A stretch of DNA of 64,000 nt from an uncultured cyanobacterium (GTDB lineage: Bacteria; Cyanobacteriota; Cyanobacteriia; Cyanobacteriales; Geitlerinemataceae): positions 1 through 64,000 of the forward strand of contig CALCCD010000010.1 of the NCBI GenBank assembly GCA_937899645.1. The letters are read 5' to 3'. The notes below the pieces were generated by a model, which had not been told where the DNA came from, made no database searches, and saw nothing but the letters and a program-made list of their open reading frames with translations. Numbering within the stretch: the stretch's first letter is position 1; every line of letters begins with the position of its first letter. Shown here piece after piece: positions 30,664 through 39,371 of the stretch. A program made the position numbers and the translations under genes.

Positions 30664-32121
30664 GTGTCCGCCACACCCGATCGTCGCGTCAACCCCATCC
30701 TCGAACTCGCCTACGAGCCGAACATCGCCGACCTCGGCGATGAATACTACGATCCCGTCCCGGCGGCGGACTTCCCGAAGCATCTGCTGCGCTTCCGCAA
30801 CGACGAGGTGCTAGCCAAGCTCGGCCTCGACCCCACCAAAGTCAGCGACGAGCAGTTTGTCGATGCCTTCGGCCGCTTTGCCGGATTCGGTCACCCCTTT
30901 TTGGCGATGCGCTACCACGGCTACCAGTTCGGTAGCTACAACAATATGCTCGGAGACGGGCGCGGCTTCCTGGCGGGGCAGGTGCGTGGCACGGACGGCG
31001 AGCTGTACGACTTCGGCACTAAAGGCAGCGGCAAAACACCCCACTCGCGCGGCGGCGACGGGCGGCTGACGCTCAAGGGCGGCGTCCGCGAGATCCTGGC
31101 GTCGGAGACGCTGCACCGTATGGGTGTTCGCACTTCGCGCACGCTGAGCATTATTGAAACCGGCGAAGAGCTATGGCGCGGTGACGAACCTTCCCCAACA
31201 CGATCGAGCGTGATGGTGCGCTTTAGCCGATCGCACGTCCGCTTCGGCACCTTCGAGCGCTTGCACTACCTGAAGATGACCGGTCGGGACACGACGCCCC
31301 TGGTCGCCCGCCTGCTCGATCGCGTTATCTCCACCTACTACCCCGAAATCGAACTCAGCCCCGACCCCCAGGCCAACGCCGACACCGCCTACGTCGAGTT
31401 CTACACCGATCTGGTCAAGCGCACCGCCGCACTAGCCGCACAGTGGATGGCCGCAGGCTTCTGCCACGCAGTGCTGAATACGGACAATATGTCGATTACC
31501 GGCGAGAGCTTCGACTACGGCCCGTTCGCCTTTATCGAGACCTACGATCGCCAGTTCACTGCTGCCTACTTCGACTACTCCGGGCGCTACAGCTACGGCA
31601 ACCAGCCGGGAATCTGCAAGCTAAATCTAGAGATGCTGCAAACGCCGCTAGGTATGGTTGTCGATCGCGAGGCGATGAAGTCGGCGATGGAGAGCTACGA
31701 CGAAGCGTTCTTCGCCGCCTACGAGTTCGAGATGGCGCGCAAGCTGGGCTTTACCGACTTGGATGCCGAAACTCGCCGTAACCTGGTTAAAACCACCGTC
31801 TCGCTGTTTGAGACCTACGAGCTGCGCTACCCGGACTTTTTCGCGCAGCTTCGCCGCGAGTTTTCGTCCGCGTGGCGCGACGATGCCGCTCGGATCTTCC
31901 CCGATGCGGAGCCGCCCGAGGTGCTGAATGAGTGGCGCGAAGTTTATCACCACCTGCTGCAAACGCGATCGGATGAGGAGCTGGGCGCGATCGCCGAGAC
32001 GCTTAACATCAATCCGCTCGTCGTGCCGATCCGCCCGGAGATCGAGGCGATTTGGGAGCCGATTACGGAGCGTGACGACTGGGAGCCGTTTTACGAGTTG
32101 CTCGATCGCATTCGCGCTTGA
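30664..32121 (+). CDS. selO: Protein adenylyltransferase SelO (YdiU/UPF0061)
   Basis: SelO is a kinase-fold pseudokinase that transfers AMP to protein hydroxyls, with a role in redox stress. Hallmarks are NPILELAYEPNIADLGDEYYD near the N-terminus, GTKGSGKTPHSRGGDGRLTLKGGVREI, and the catalytic-site GFCHAVLNTDNMSITGESFD. I chose the GTG at 30664, which gives 485 residues and starts just before the first conserved motif. A TTG at 30613 would add 17 unlike residues. Bacterial members commonly have no selenocysteine, and none is encoded at the C-terminus here. The gene stands alone, 52 bp before a Uma2 gene. Confidence 0.9.
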   Translation: MSATPDRRVNPILELAYEPNIADLGDEYYDPVPAADFPKHLLRFRNDEVLAKLGLDPTKVSDEQFVDAFGRFAGFGHPFLAMRYHGYQFGSYNNMLGDGRGFLAGQVRGTDGELYDFGTKGSGKTPHSRGGDGRLTLKGGVREILASETLHRMGVRTSRTLSIIETGEELWRGDEPSPTRSSVMVRFSRSHVRFGTFERLHYLKMTGRDTTPLVARLLDRVISTYYPEIELSPDPQANADTAYVEFYTDLVKRTAALAAQWMAAGFCHAVLNTDNMSITGESFDYGPFAFIETYDRQFTAAYFDYSGRYSYGNQPGICKLNLEMLQTPLGMVVDREAMKSAMESYDEAFFAAYEFEMARKLGFTDLDAETRRNLVKTTVSLFETYELRYPDFFAQLRREFSSAWRDDAARIFPDAEPPEVLNEWREVYHHLLQTRSDEELGAIAETLNINPLVVPIRPEIEAIWEPITERDDWEPFYELLDRIRA

Positions 32122-32173
32122 GCGACAACAGTGACAGGATCGTTTAGCCCGATCGAATCTGCGGGAGCGCGTC

Positions 32174-32758
32174 ATGACAGTAGCGACGACTGGGCGAACT
32201 TACGCGCCAGAAGAGTATCTCAAACTCGATATCCACTCCGAGATACGCAACGAATATCGCGATGGTGAAATCGTCCCGGTCGCGAGCAGTACGCCAGCAC
32301 ACAACAAAACCGTGGGTGCGATTTTTGCATTGCTGATGTCAGCACTGCGAAAACAGCCCTACGATATTTTTGTGCTCAGTCAAAGGCTTTGGATTCCAGG
32401 GCGCAACGCCTACAGATATCCAGACGTGATGGTCGCGGCGAAACCTGTGGAACTGATGCCCAACCGCAAAGATACGGTGATGAATCCGATCTTGCTGGTG
32501 GAAGTTTTGTCTCCTTCGACTCAGTCGGTCGATCGCGGTGAGAAATTCAACGACTACCGAACGATCCCGACGTTGCAGGAATACGTTTTGATTTCGCAAG
32601 AGGAGCCGATGGTGGAGCGTTATGCGAGGCAGTCGAAGTCAGAGTGGCTGTTTACGGAGTGCCGAGGCCTGGAGTCGAGTGTGGCGCTGCGATCGGTGGA
32701 AGTGGAGGTAGCATTGGCGGATCTGTACGGGGCGATCGAGTTTGAGGCGCAGCGGTAG
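32174..32758 (+). CDS. Uma2-family (DUF820) restriction-endonuclease-fold protein
   Basis: This 194-residue protein belongs to the PD-(D/E)xK superfamily family that is hugely expanded in cyanobacteria. Visible core elements are YAPEEYLKLD at the start, the metal-binding Asp in YRYPDVMVA, and Glu in ILLVEVLSPSTQSVDRGEKFNDY, followed by LQEYVLISQEE. The catalytic acid residues are retained, so it is a plausible nuclease. Physiological targets of the family are unknown. Its TAG stop abuts the ATG of the following decayed gene (32756-32761), which suggests the two were once translationally coupled. Confidence 0.88.
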   Translation: MTVATTGRTYAPEEYLKLDIHSEIRNEYRDGEIVPVASSTPAHNKTVGAIFALLMSALRKQPYDIFVLSQRLWIPGRNAYRYPDVMVAAKPVELMPNRKDTVMNPILLVEVLSPSTQSVDRGEKFNDYRTIPTLQEYVLISQEEPMVERYARQSKSEWLFTECRGLESSVALRSVEVEVALADLYGAIEFEAQR

Positions 32759-33361
32759 ATGTCAAAGCTCAACCTGCTGCAAGAAGGCAGGTCTTACACG
32801 TTTCGATCGTATTTCGAGCTGCCCTACGAGGCGGATGAAATACTGGCGGAGTTCGGCTATGCGCTTAAAAAATCGCGCCTGACGCTGCCGCAGGATTCAC
32901 AGCCCTTGGAATTCTTGCCAGATTTGCAGCAGCGCATTGAAGAGACGCTGCCGTGTATCAGCCTGAGCGACGAAGCGGCGCGGCGGGGACGCTGGTTTCA
33001 CCGGTGATGTTGGAGGTGGTGCGCTGCTGTCAGTGTCAGATGCGGATCGAGTATTCGCTGGTGGTAGCTGAAGGTGGATTTTGACTACCTGTTGCGATCT
33101 GCGAGCAGTCTGCTGGTGGTTGAGGCGAAGAATGACGATCTGACGCGGGGATTTACGTAGCTGGCCGTGGAGTTAATTGCGCTATCGCACGTAGAGGCGC
33201 GATCGGTGTTGTATGGGGCGGTGACGATGGGGGACGTGTGGCGGTTCGGTCGGTTGGATCGCGATCGGTGCGAGATTACGCAGGACTTGAGCTTGTTCAA
33301 GGTTCTGGATGACTTGGAGCCGTTAATCCAAGGAATTTTGGGAATTCTCCACGGAAAATAG
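32759..33361 (+). pseudogene. Decayed conserved cyanobacterial gene with two frameshifts and an in-frame stop
   Basis: The first 82 codons read MSKLNLLQEGRSYTFRSYF...ETLPCISLSDEAARRG. The text then continues in another frame as TLVSPVMLEVVRCCQCQMRIEYSLVVAEG, and returns to the original frame as DFDYLLRSASSLLVVEAKNDDLTRG. A TAG at 33158-33160 replaces an expected codon (FT*LAVELIALSH), and the rest reads cleanly to HGK-stop at 33361. The compensating 1-nt shifts lie near 32985-32995 and 33068-33080. The LLVVEAKNDD element suggests a PD-(D/E)xK nuclease-like fold. I recognise the overall pattern as a conserved cyanobacterial hypothetical family. Three lesions argue for a pseudogene over sequencing error. 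Confidence 0.75.
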
Positions 33362-33665
33362 CATTGCCGCCACGATTTGGGGGAAACAGCGTATCCCGAG
33401 AGAAATTCACCCGATGCAGGGTCACGGTCTTCGTCGATTCACGTCCACTGTGAAGCGCTTCCGCTCGATGCAATGCACGACAGTCGGCGAGCAATTGCAT
33501 CGCACCACAACAAAGCGCGCTGCATCCCCGGAAAAGCACTCGAATTTGCAGTATCAGGTCAGAGATTCCTCGCCAATCGCACGTGTCTCGTATGCGATAC
33601 TCACGTGCAGAATTAACGATTGAGATATCGGCTAAACCAACGCGCTTGCGAGACCCGCTAGAACA
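33362..33665. other. Intergenic region before the hydrolase-kinase pair
   Basis: About 300 bp with no supported gene. Short frames exist on both strands but have no family signature. It should contain the promoter for the isochorismatase-like gene and its coupled kinase. Confidence 0.4.
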
Positions 33666-34262
33666 ATGCCCGACCTTCAGAAAACAGCTCTAGTTCTGAT
33701 TGGATTCCAAAACGACTACTTTGCGGATGACGGTGTGCTGCACGGTGTCATTGAAGATTCGAGCCAGTATGCCGACGTTTTGGATAATACGATCGCGCTC
33801 GTGGAGCGCTGGGTCGAGACGCCTGCGACGGTCATTGCCACGCCGATCGTCTTCACGCCCAGCTACGAAGAGCTGGTCGATCCGGTTGGAATTCTCAAGC
33901 TGGTGGCCGATAGGCAGGCTTTTCAGGAAGGTACGCGCGGCGTCGCCACGATCGATCGGCTCGCGGCGTTCGTCGATCGCCAGCAAGTCCGAGAAGTCTA
34001 CGGCAAGCGTGGCCTGAATGCCTTCGCCAATACCGGCCTCGATGAAGTGCTGAAGAAAGCCGGTATTGAGTCGATCGTTTTGGCGGGGGCAGTGACGTCG
34101 GTGTGCATCGACTCGACTGGGCGATCGGCACACGAACGCGGCTACCAGGTCAGCATTTTGTCGGACTGCATCGTCTCGCGTACGACGCTGGAGCAGGAGT
34201 TTTACGTCGAGAACGTCTTCCCGCTCTATGCCAATGTTTTGACGTCGTCCGAACTGCTCTGA
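33666..34262 (+). CDS. Isochorismatase-like cysteine hydrolase
   Basis: This 198-residue soluble protein has the fold of nicotinamidases and isochorismatases: ALVLIGFQNDYFADDGVLH, Lys114 in YGKRGLNAF, and the nucleophile Cys147 in GAVTSVCIDSTGRSAHERGY. The catalytic triad of the family is Asp-Lys-Cys; the Asp that normally precedes the MQ-like turn is Gly13 here (LIGFQND), while Lys and Cys are kept. It may therefore have altered or weak chemistry, or use another acid. The substrate is unknown. Its TGA stop (34260-34262) overlaps the ATG of the histidine kinase, so the two are translationally coupled. Functional coupling is inferred from that alone. Confidence 0.88.
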   Translation: MPDLQKTALVLIGFQNDYFADDGVLHGVIEDSSQYADVLDNTIALVERWVETPATVIATPIVFTPSYEELVDPVGILKLVADRQAFQEGTRGVATIDRLAAFVDRQQVREVYGKRGLNAFANTGLDEVLKKAGIESIVLAGAVTSVCIDSTGRSAHERGYQVSILSDCIVSRTTLEQEFYVENVFPLYANVLTSSELL

Positions 34263-35689
34263 TGGCTTATCCCAGCGAAGACAAGCCCGACCCCGAGCGG
34301 CGGCAGGCCAGTGCTGACGCGCAAAACGAGCTGCACACGCAGATTCAGTATCGCCTGATCGAGAAGATTTCGGCGTCGGAGCGGCGCTATCGCGGCCTCA
34401 TTGAAAATCTGCGGGAAATTGTTTTTGAGTGCGATCCGAGCGGAATTTTGACTTTTCTCAATCGCGCTTGGAAGGTGACGCTGGGCTATGACGTGAAGCC
34501 GACGATCGGACGATCGCTAGAGGAGTTTTTAGTCCTCGAAGATCGCGAGCTGTGGTCGGAGGCTCGAAGCGCTGCGATCGAGTCGAGCAGTTACGCTGAG
34601 GAGCTGCGCTTCCAGGATTCAGATGGCAATCTCGTTTGGCTGGAGCTGTCGCTCGTCGCGCAATCGGGTGATGATGGCGTGAGTTTTTCGGGCTCGCTCG
34701 TGGACGTCACCGGGCGAAAAAAGTCGGCGGAGATGCTGCGATCGCTGAATGCGACTCTCGAAGAACGGGTCGATCGGCGCACTCACGATCTGACCCGCGC
34801 CAACCAAGAGCTAAAGACGACGCTGAGCAATCTTAAAATCGCCCAGACGCAGCTTTTGCAATCGGAAAAAATGTCGGGATTGGGGCAACTCGTGGCCGGA
34901 ATTGCCCATGAAATCAATAATCCCACGAATTTTATTTATGGGAATATCAGCTACCTCGAACAGTATTTTGCCGAGCTGTCCGGTCTCGTTCGGCTCTATC
35001 AAGAGAACTACCCAAAACCCGCGCCAGATATCGCCTGCGCGCTCGATTCTACTGACTTGGAGTTTCTTTATAAAGATTGCCCGGAAGTTCTGAGATCGGT
35101 CCAAGCTGGCGCACGTCGAATTCGTACGATCGTGCGATCGTTGCAGCAGTTTGCGCGGCGGGATACAGAAGGTTTTTCGTCTGTAAGCGTCCGTGACGAA
35201 ATTGAGAACGTGCTGCAAATTCTCAGCCATCGCCTCCGCGCGATAAATAACGACAGCCGGAAACCGAAGCTGAAGGTTCGGCGCACGTATGGAAACCTGC
35301 CGAAGATCGATGCCAATGCGGGGCAGCTCAATCAGGCGTTAATGAATGTTTTAATCAACGCGATCGACGCCGTGGAAGCTCGCGGGCGATCGCAAATTGA
35401 GAGCGCGGAGCGGATTTCGGGCTGCATTGGGATTGCAACGCAAGCGCTGGACGATCGCCAGGTGGAAATCGCAATTTCAGACAACGGCGTGGGGATTCCA
35501 GTCGAGATTCAGTCGCGGATTTTCGACCCGTTTTTTACGACGAAACCGGTCGGGAAGGGCACGGGGATGGGCATGTCGATCGCCTATCAAATCGTGACCG
35601 AGCGCCACAACGGCAGCCTGAACTGTCGCTCGGAAGAGGGATGCGGCACGACGTTCGCAATCCGTCTGCCAATCCGCCAGCGCCATTAG
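34262..35689 (+). CDS. PAS-domain sensor histidine kinase
   Basis: The ATG at 34262 overlaps the upstream stop. The 475-residue protein has no TM segments, so it senses in the cytosol. Order: a PAS domain (about 35-155, GLIENLREIVFECDPSGILTF, ending SLVDVTGRKK), a coiled-coil (about 160-205), an H-box with His216 in GIAHEINNPTNFIYGN, an N-box (NQALMNVLINAIDAVE), and G boxes DNGVGIP and GKGTGMGMSIAYQIV. The H-box is of the HEINNP class common in cyanobacteria. No response regulator is adjacent; the next gene is on the opposite strand. The coupled hydrolase is the only clue to its signal or output. Confidence 0.93.
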   Translation: MAYPSEDKPDPERRQASADAQNELHTQIQYRLIEKISASERRYRGLIENLREIVFECDPSGILTFLNRAWKVTLGYDVKPTIGRSLEEFLVLEDRELWSEARSAAIESSSYAEELRFQDSDGNLVWLELSLVAQSGDDGVSFSGSLVDVTGRKKSAEMLRSLNATLEERVDRRTHDLTRANQELKTTLSNLKIAQTQLLQSEKMSGLGQLVAGIAHEINNPTNFIYGNISYLEQYFAELSGLVRLYQENYPKPAPDIACALDSTDLEFLYKDCPEVLRSVQAGARRIRTIVRSLQQFARRDTEGFSSVSVRDEIENVLQILSHRLRAINNDSRKPKLKVRRTYGNLPKIDANAGQLNQALMNVLINAIDAVEARGRSQIESAERISGCIGIATQALDDRQVEIAISDNGVGIPVEIQSRIFDPFFTTKPVGKGTGMGMSIAYQIVTERHNGSLNCRSEEGCGTTFAIRLPIRQRH

Positions 35690-35762
35690 CGGCCTCAGCG
35701 CCGCGAGCGAGCATGTGGGGATGTGGGCGCACTCTCAGCTCGCCGTCGCATTGCCCACGAAC

Positions 35763-36647
35763 CTATAGCCGCAGGGTCAACTGGCGCGAGAGGGCAAACC
35801 GCAACATTCGGCCCGGCGTACTCGAGCCGCGCAGCACGTTGCGACGCACGTAGCGATTGAGCAGCAGCCGACCGAGACCTTTGATGCGCCCGATCGCGCG
35901 GGTCAGGAAAATCTTCAGGCCGGGATTGCCATCGGCTTCGGCGTAGGGCGGACGGAAAGCCATCGCGCCGTAGAGCACGTCGGCGCGGTGCTCGCTGCTG
36001 AGGTTGGCGAGGCGATGTTCTGCGTTGGGCTTGCCGCCATGTTCGCCGTAGTTACGGAACGGCAGGTAACATTCCAGGCCCGAGGCCCGCAGCTTGCTTT
36101 CCATCTCCGAGTCCCAGCTCGAGTAGCTGGTGGGGCCAGGGTTTTGGCGGATGCTTTCGGCGTGTTCGAGCAGCACTTCGGCGGCTTTGGGGCTGACCAG
36201 GTAGGCGACGGTAGAGGCCGAGTAGCCGATCGCCTTGCCCGCCGCCGAGACCGAATAAACCTGGGGCGCGCAGGTGTAGAGCCACGCCACGCCGAGGGTG
36301 TCGATCGGCTGCGGTGTCTCAGATTCCGCGCCCGCGCCCGGTCTCGATGGCTTGAGGTCGCAGGGAACGGGCAATCGCCCCATCCGCTTCACCGGCACGA
36401 AGTCCGCCTCGAAGATCGCGGCGGTCTGCTGGCGATCGATGATGTCGCGCCACGCTCGCGTGTGATTGAGCAGGCACAGGTAGCTGGGCGAGTAGCCGCG
36501 ATAGTCCGGGTTGGGCGCTTGGCGCAGAAGCTGGCAGTCAAAGCCCTGGTCGGTCAGCGTGCCGCATAGCGTGTCGGTGTCTTCCTTGTAGGCAATGACG
36601 TAGGCGCGGGGAGCGAAGTCGCACAGTCTGGGATCGGATGGGCGCAT
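35763..36647 (-). CDS. Glycosyltransferase family 25-like protein
   Basis: The start is set at the ATG at 36647 (MRPSDPRLCDFAPRAYVIAYKED), giving 294 residues; an upstream frame adds 23 Pro/Ser-rich residues. The order of elements fits LPS-type GT25 enzymes: an N-terminal strand RAYVIAYKED, the segment GYSPSYLCLLNHTRAWRDI (the family usually has G..GC..SH), the DxD-like FEADFVPV, and AYLVSPKAAEVLLEHAE. It would transfer sugars to a surface glycan in the cytosol or at the membrane. The C-terminus is basic. It runs convergently to the kinase (73-bp gap) and is divergent from the next membrane-protein gene. Confidence 0.7.
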   Translation of the reverse strand: MRPSDPRLCDFAPRAYVIAYKEDTDTLCGTLTDQGFDCQLLRQAPNPDYRGYSPSYLCLLNHTRAWRDIIDRQQTAAIFEADFVPVKRMGRLPVPCDLKPSRPGAGAESETPQPIDTLGVAWLYTCAPQVYSVSAAGKAIGYSASTVAYLVSPKAAEVLLEHAESIRQNPGPTSYSSWDSEMESKLRASGLECYLPFRNYGEHGGKPNAEHRLANLSSEHRADVLYGAMAFRPPYAEADGNPGLKIFLTRAIGRIKGLGRLLLNRYVRRNVLRGSSTPGRMLRFALSRQLTLRL

Positions 36648-37038
36648 GGGGTCGGACGGAGATTCGGGCAGGGGTTGGGGTGAGGCGCGACCCGGATTTG
36701 CCGACGCGCTCACCACAGTTCTACAGGAAGGTGCGCGCGAAGTCTGGTGAAGTCCGGGATATTTTCGTCGATATTTTGCCGAGATGTTGTCGGTGCTTCG
36801 TCATTCTTGGAGCGCCATCCGTCGGCGGGCGCGGGCGATCGACGGCATTTTCGCCCGCGCCAGTTTAAGAATCGGCGCGATTTCCCAACATTCCCGTGGC
36901 GGTTGTCTACACTGAGGGTCGAGCTGCGCGAGCCGCATCGCCGGGATTGCGGCTGCGATCGCCCGTTTCTCGAACTCTCGCGTCTCGCTTTTCCGAGACT
37001 CGCCTTCCCGAGACCCGACCTCCGCGACAAAAAATCCC
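36648..37038. other. Divergent intergenic region
   Basis: This gap of 391 bp lies between the GT25-like gene (minus) and the 531-residue membrane-protein gene (plus) and should carry both promoters. The only clear structure is the 11-bp inverted repeat listed separately. No small gene is supported. Confidence 0.45.
36828..36861. repeat. Perfect 11-bp inverted repeat, 12-nt loop
   Basis: GGCGCGGGCGA (36828-36838) is exactly complementary to TCGCCCGCGCC (36851-36861). It is very GC-rich, has no flanking T-run and lies between divergent genes. A terminator is unlikely given the arrangement; an operator or RNA hairpin in a leader is possible. Confidence 0.7.
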
Positions 37039-38634
37039 ATGAGCCTACCGCTAGTTATCGATCTCGCGCTCGGCATCGTCTTCATCTACCTGATTCTGAG
37101 CCTGCTCGCTTCGGAGATCCACGAGCTGCTGACGACGCTCATGCAGTGGCGCGCCGACCACCTGAAGCGATCGATTCGCCTGATGATCGATGGCGGCGGT
37201 AAGGTTGAAGCCGATCGCACCCTCCGCGAAGCCGACACCGAACGTCTCGCCGAAGCCACCGACACCCTGACCGATCGCCTCTACGCCCACCCGCTGATCA
37301 ACACGCTCAACCACGAGGCCACCGGCCATATCGCCGTGCTGATGCGCAAGCTCGGGGGCGGCGTCGTCCAGGCGTCGTACAAGTTCGCCGAAACGCTCTA
37401 CGGGATCTTCGGGCGCTTCTTCTCCAAAGACGGCACGCCGCCGCGCAATCCCTTCGCCCGTCAGACCAGCGCGCCGTCGTATATCCCTGCCGACACCTTT
37501 GCTCAAACGGTGGTCGAAACCTTCGAGCTGTCGAAGGTCGGGCGGCTGATTTCCCTCTCGCGTCTGCAAGAGCTCAAGCGCCAGCAGCTCAAGGACGTGC
37601 TGCGCCAGGTCAAAAATCTGGCAATGGACGAGTCGCAGGAGCTGGCCACCGATCGCCTGCGTCAGGTCGCGCGCGACTACGAGCAGATCGCGCTGAGCTT
37701 CGCCGATGGCGATACGCCGCTCTACGTCGCGATCGATCGCATGGGCCACGGCCTCTCGGGCTTTATCGACTTCTGCAACGACTTTATCGACGCCAGCGAT
37801 CCGGCGCGACCGTACTTTCTGTATCAGCTTCAGTACGTCTACGAGAAGTACTACAGCGACGCCGAGAAACCGGCGCTGATTGCCTCGCTCAAGCCCGACC
37901 TGGAGGAAGTGCTGGCGATGGTGCGCGACAAGCGCGAGATGTTCCACGAGCTACGCAGCACCGTCACGGACACCGACAGCCAAATTTATAAGAGCCTCAG
38001 CAACGTTATCCGCAACCTGCCCGAGATGCCGCCGCAGCTCCAGAAGAGCCTGAGTTCGATCGCCACGAACGTCGAGCAGCGCGCCGGAGACCTCGAAGAA
38101 GACCTGCGATCGCTCCAGGGCCAAATTGAAGGCTGGTTCGATAAGTCGATGACGCGAGCGTCCGGCGTTTACAAGCGCAACTCGCGCGGTGTGGCAATTC
38201 TGATTGGCTTCCTGGTGGCAGTGGCGACCAACGCCGACACGCTATTTATCGTCGATACCCTCTCTAACGACAGCGTACTGCGGACGACGGTGTCCGAGTT
38301 TGCCGTCACCCAAGTGGAGGTGCAGTCGCTCGACTCGATCGCGGAAGCCACGCCCGAACAGCTCGATGCCGAAATCGACGCCATCAAAGAAAGCGTTCGC
38401 GAATCACTCGACGACGTGTCGCTGCCGCTGGGTTGGGACGAAGCGACCCTGACGCTCCAGGCTGAAGAAAACTGGAAAGTGCCGCTGACCGAGACGCCGA
38501 TGCCCGGCGTGAAGCGCATCGTGGGCTGGGCGATCAGTGCGATCGCCATTTCGATGGGCGCGTCGTTCTGGTACGACCTGCTGCGTAAACTGCTGGGCGT
38601 CAAAGCGGGCAATACCGGCGGCACGGGCAAGTAG
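37039..38634 (+). CDS. Uncharacterised three-TM membrane protein
   Basis: I cannot assign a function to this 531-residue protein. A hydrophobic segment at 4-25 is followed by an E-rich amphipathic stretch (ASEIHELLTTLMQWRADHLKRS). A soluble, helical, charged region (~40-380) ends with a coiled-coil-like part (ATNVEQRAGDLEEDLRSLQGQIEG). TM segments at 383-406 and 493-513 enclose an acidic loop with many Asp/Glu. The C-terminal ASFWYDLLRKLLGVKAG is a recurrent ending of a widespread uncharacterised family whose members anchor in the inner membrane. The next gene (NADAR) is convergent, 73 bp away. Confidence 0.7.
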   Translation: MSLPLVIDLALGIVFIYLILSLLASEIHELLTTLMQWRADHLKRSIRLMIDGGGKVEADRTLREADTERLAEATDTLTDRLYAHPLINTLNHEATGHIAVLMRKLGGGVVQASYKFAETLYGIFGRFFSKDGTPPRNPFARQTSAPSYIPADTFAQTVVETFELSKVGRLISLSRLQELKRQQLKDVLRQVKNLAMDESQELATDRLRQVARDYEQIALSFADGDTPLYVAIDRMGHGLSGFIDFCNDFIDASDPARPYFLYQLQYVYEKYYSDAEKPALIASLKPDLEEVLAMVRDKREMFHELRSTVTDTDSQIYKSLSNVIRNLPEMPPQLQKSLSSIATNVEQRAGDLEEDLRSLQGQIEGWFDKSMTRASGVYKRNSRGVAILIGFLVAVATNADTLFIVDTLSNDSVLRTTVSEFAVTQVEVQSLDSIAEATPEQLDAEIDAIKESVRESLDDVSLPLGWDEATLTLQAEENWKVPLTETPMPGVKRIVGWAISAIAISMGASFWYDLLRKLLGVKAGNTGGTGK

Positions 38635-38707
38635 CCGCAGGAGGGGCAGAGATGCAGGTTGAGGTCGTGGGCAAATCAGGCCGAACGACCGGGCGCGATC
38701 GAAACCC

Positions 38708-39187
38708 CTAGGGCGAGACGCGATCGGCGAGAGGCCGGATCGGACTCGTCTGGCGCAACTCCTCGCGCACCTGCATCAGCAACAGCCCCAGGTGGTTCGC
38801 GCCCGTGCCGTCCGCGCCACAGCCCCAAAAGTAGTCCACCGGCGAGTCTTCGATTAGCGGGCGATCGCCCGTTCCCAGCAGCACCTCGCGCGCGTCGCGG
38901 TGACGCTGAAACTTATCGCGCAGTACGGTATACATCACGTCGATTTTGGCCTGAGCCCAGTCCGCGCGGACGGCGTCGGGGTTGGCTCTGCCGATCGCGG
39001 CGGCGCGCTCCGGGGTCGGCGCGGCGTGGATGCGATCGAACAGGGCGCGATCGCTGCCAAAGAACTTATGCGCCTGATAGTAGTGTTCGGCGGTTTGCCA
39101 CGATCGCCCCGCGAGCTGGACGCAGTGGGGCGAGAAGTTGGAAAAGCAGCCGTAGGGGCGATCGGCTTTATAGAAATGGATGGTCAT
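38708..39187 (-). CDS. NADAR-family (YbiA/DUF1768) protein
   Basis: This 159-residue protein shows the full signature: FYKADRPYGCFSNFSPHCV, WQTAEHYYQAHKFFG, FDRIHAAPTPERAAAIGR, MYTVLRDKFQRHRDAREVLLGTGDRPLIEDSPVDYFWGCGADGTGANHLGLLLMQVRE. NADAR proteins act on ADP-ribose or riboflavin-pathway N-glycosides; YbiA-type members cleave N-glycosidic bonds of reactive intermediates, and some reverse guanine ADP-ribosylation of DNA. The conserved acidic and aromatic residues are all present, so it should be active. Which substrate it uses cannot be read from the sequence. It stands alone on the minus strand. Confidence 0.92.
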   Translation of the reverse strand: MTIHFYKADRPYGCFSNFSPHCVQLAGRSWQTAEHYYQAHKFFGSDRALFDRIHAAPTPERAAAIGRANPDAVRADWAQAKIDVMYTVLRDKFQRHRDAREVLLGTGDRPLIEDSPVDYFWGCGADGTGANHLGLLLMQVREELRQTSPIRPLADRVSP

Positions 39188-39371
39188 GCTGAGCGGCGCA
39201 GGCTAAACGGCGTACCTCAGAAGCGCAACGGGCACGCAACAGGCCGCAGAAAGCAGCCACATACCTAGGCTCGGTTGGCAGGGCGACCTCGCGCCGGATG
39301 AGGCATCCCCTCGATCCTAGTCGATCGATCCCGGCCTCACAATTCCGCGAGGTGCGGCGGATGTCAGGGAT

